Source: Bog-473 sp963711065
GTDB lineage: Bacteria; Actinomycetota; Acidimicrobiia; Acidimicrobiales; RAAP-2
NCBI GenBank assembly: GCA_963711065.1
Contig: CAVQCO010000006.1
Coordinates: forward strand, 248,001-312,000
DNA: 64,000 nt
Direction of reading: 5' to 3'
Numbering within the stretch: position 1 is the first letter of the stretch; every line of letters begins with the position of its first letter. The notes below the pieces were generated by a model. It worked only from the letters and a program-made list of their open reading frames with translations. It did no database searches and was not told where the DNA came from. The position numbers and the translations under genes are program-made. Of the stretch, positions 63,189 through 64,000 are shown in pieces.

Positions 63189-63202
63189 TGCAACGTGTTC
63201 CA
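63189..63202. promoter_or_regulatory. KstR-like operator between LLM oxidoreductase and ligase
   Basis: TGCAACGTGTTCCA fits TnnAACnnGTTnnA at every fixed position. It is 81 bases from the LLM start and 43 bases from the ligase start, so it could control both. Confidence 0.65.
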
Positions 63203-63245
63203 ATAATGGATGTTCCATCCCAGGTCAGAGTCGTTTGGAGATGCG

Positions 63246-64000
63246 GTGAGCTCAGCTGAGGCGGCGAACGAGGCGGATGCAGAGGGGGCCGAGGCGGCGG
63301 AGGCCCCGGTGCCCGAGACCATCACCGGGGCCGTGCTGGCCCGTGCCCGCGACGAGCGGCCCGGGCTGGTGGCCGGCGACCTCCGGCTGACCCATGCCGA
63401 GGTGGTGGGCCGGGCCGCGGCCCGGGCGGCCTGGCTGCGGGCCCGCCGCGTCGACGGCCCCTTCCACGTGGCCGTCATGCTCGACAACGTGCCCGAGTTC
63501 GTCTTCTGGCTCGAGGCGGCCGCGCTGGCCGGCGCCGTGGTCGTCGGGGCCAACCCCACCCACCGGGGGGACGAGCTGGTGCGCGACCTGACGCACACCG
63601 AGTGCCAGTTCCTCGTGACCGACTCGACGTACCTGCCCCTCGTCGAGGGCGCGCGCATCGGCGAGCGCCTGGGGGTCGTCTCGGCCGCCGGCGAGCGGGT
63701 GCTCGTCCTCGACACCGCCGCGGCCCGCGAGCAGCTGGCCGCGTACGAGGGCACGGCGGCCGGGGACGTCGCGGACGTCGCCGTGACGCCCGAGACACTC
63801 GGGTACCTGCTCTTCACGTCCGGCACCTCGGGCGCGCCCAAGGCGTGCCTGTGCAGCCAGGGCCGCCTGGCCCGCATCGGCGCCATCGTGGCCCAGATGT
63901 ACGCGCTCGACGCCCGAGGACGTGTGCTACCTCTCCATGCCGCTGTTCCACTCGAACGCCCTCATGGCCGGCTGGGGGCCGGCGCTGATGGCGGGCGCGG
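63246..64000 (+). CDS. AMP-forming acyl-CoA ligase, 3' end outside window (apparent frameshift near 63.91 kb)
   Basis: N-terminal third. GTG 63246 has GGAG five bases upstream. PETITGAVLARARDERPGLV and LGYLLFTSGTSGAPKACLCS (adenylation motif) are in the first frame; after MYAL, about 63905, the next frame reads TPEDVCYLSMPLFHSNALMAGW, the next ligase segment, so one base is extra. Related to ATP-dependent acyl-CoA ligases of steroid pathways. Continues beyond the window. Confidence 0.8.
   Translation, partial: MSSAEAANEADAEGAEAAEAPVPETITGAVLARARDERPGLVAGDLRLTHAEVVGRAAARAAWLRARRVDGPFHVAVMLDNVPEFVFWLEAAALAGAVVVGANPTHRGDELVRDLTHTECQFLVTDSTYLPLVEGARIGERLGVVSAAGERVLVLDTAAAREQLAAYEGTAAGDVADVAVTPETLGYLLFTSGTSGAPKACLCSQGRLARIGAIVAQMYALDARGRVLPLHAAVPLERPHGRLGAGADGGR

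Overview
The window is high-GC actinobacterial chromosome, most likely from the class Acidimicrobiia or a close relative. That placement is inferred from gene content: an N-terminal GPGWW...DGKWYPPE module, exported proteins with 42-residue GYWLVASDGGIF repeats, F420/flavin oxidoreductases, many acyl-CoA enzymes, a mycobacterial-type BioB plus BsaP pair and KstR-like operator sequences. I see no phage, insertion sequence, CRISPR array, tRNA or rRNA.

Layout. 1-8.6 kb: an SDR cut by the window edge and a DUF885 protein, then a minus-strand envelope cluster (VKOR, a DsbA-like DUF929 protein, two tiny membrane proteins, a large polytopic protein with a Met-rich linker and a second membrane protein). 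8.7-18.2 kb: VOC protein, HU-like protein, DUF5522, DUF4190-type membrane protein, MDR dehydrogenase, an exported Thr/Pro-rich protein with an LAGTG anchor, a ferritin-like protein, a tightly overlapping minus-strand operon with three YbjQ-like genes, and a deazaflavin-type nitroreductase. 18.5-26 kb: secreted GH43-like protein with six C-terminal repeats, a VOC/CMD/CrtC-like operon, AIM24 and a methyltransferase/membrane-protein pair. 26-32.6 kb: a coupled series of DNA adenine methylase, PPK2, LLM oxidoreductase, amidase, cupin and P450. 32.6-39.5 kb: a divergent MFS exporter/TetR pair with a clear operator, a lipoprotein, an acyl-CoA dehydrogenase and bioB-bsaP. 39.7-46 kb: BrkB family, DUF222-HNH, bioA-bioF-bioD and an archaeal-type riboflavin synthase. 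46-64 kb: an eqolisin remnant, fatty-acid or sterol type acyl-CoA dehydrogenase and ligases, two tandem pairs of large exported repeat proteins, an LLM oxidoreductase and a partial ligase.

How it fits together. Much of the window is catabolic (acyl-CoA ligases and dehydrogenases, P450, SDR, VOC, LLM, amidase). Two ligase promoters carry KstR-like palindromes, which suggests a lipid or steroid regulon. Biotin synthesis (bioA, F, D, B plus bsaP) is complete from 7-keto-8-aminopelargonate formation onward. The most unusual feature is a family of five exported proteins that share a C-terminal module of exactly six 42-residue repeats but have three different N-terminal domains (GH43-like, seven Cys-paired repeats, PQQ-like).

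Caution: seven otherwise intact genes need a one-base frame correction (near 9.70, 10.36, 12.81, 14.04, 26.94, 59.21 and 63.91 kb). Sequencing or assembly indels are the simplest explanation, and the coordinates given span the corrected genes.
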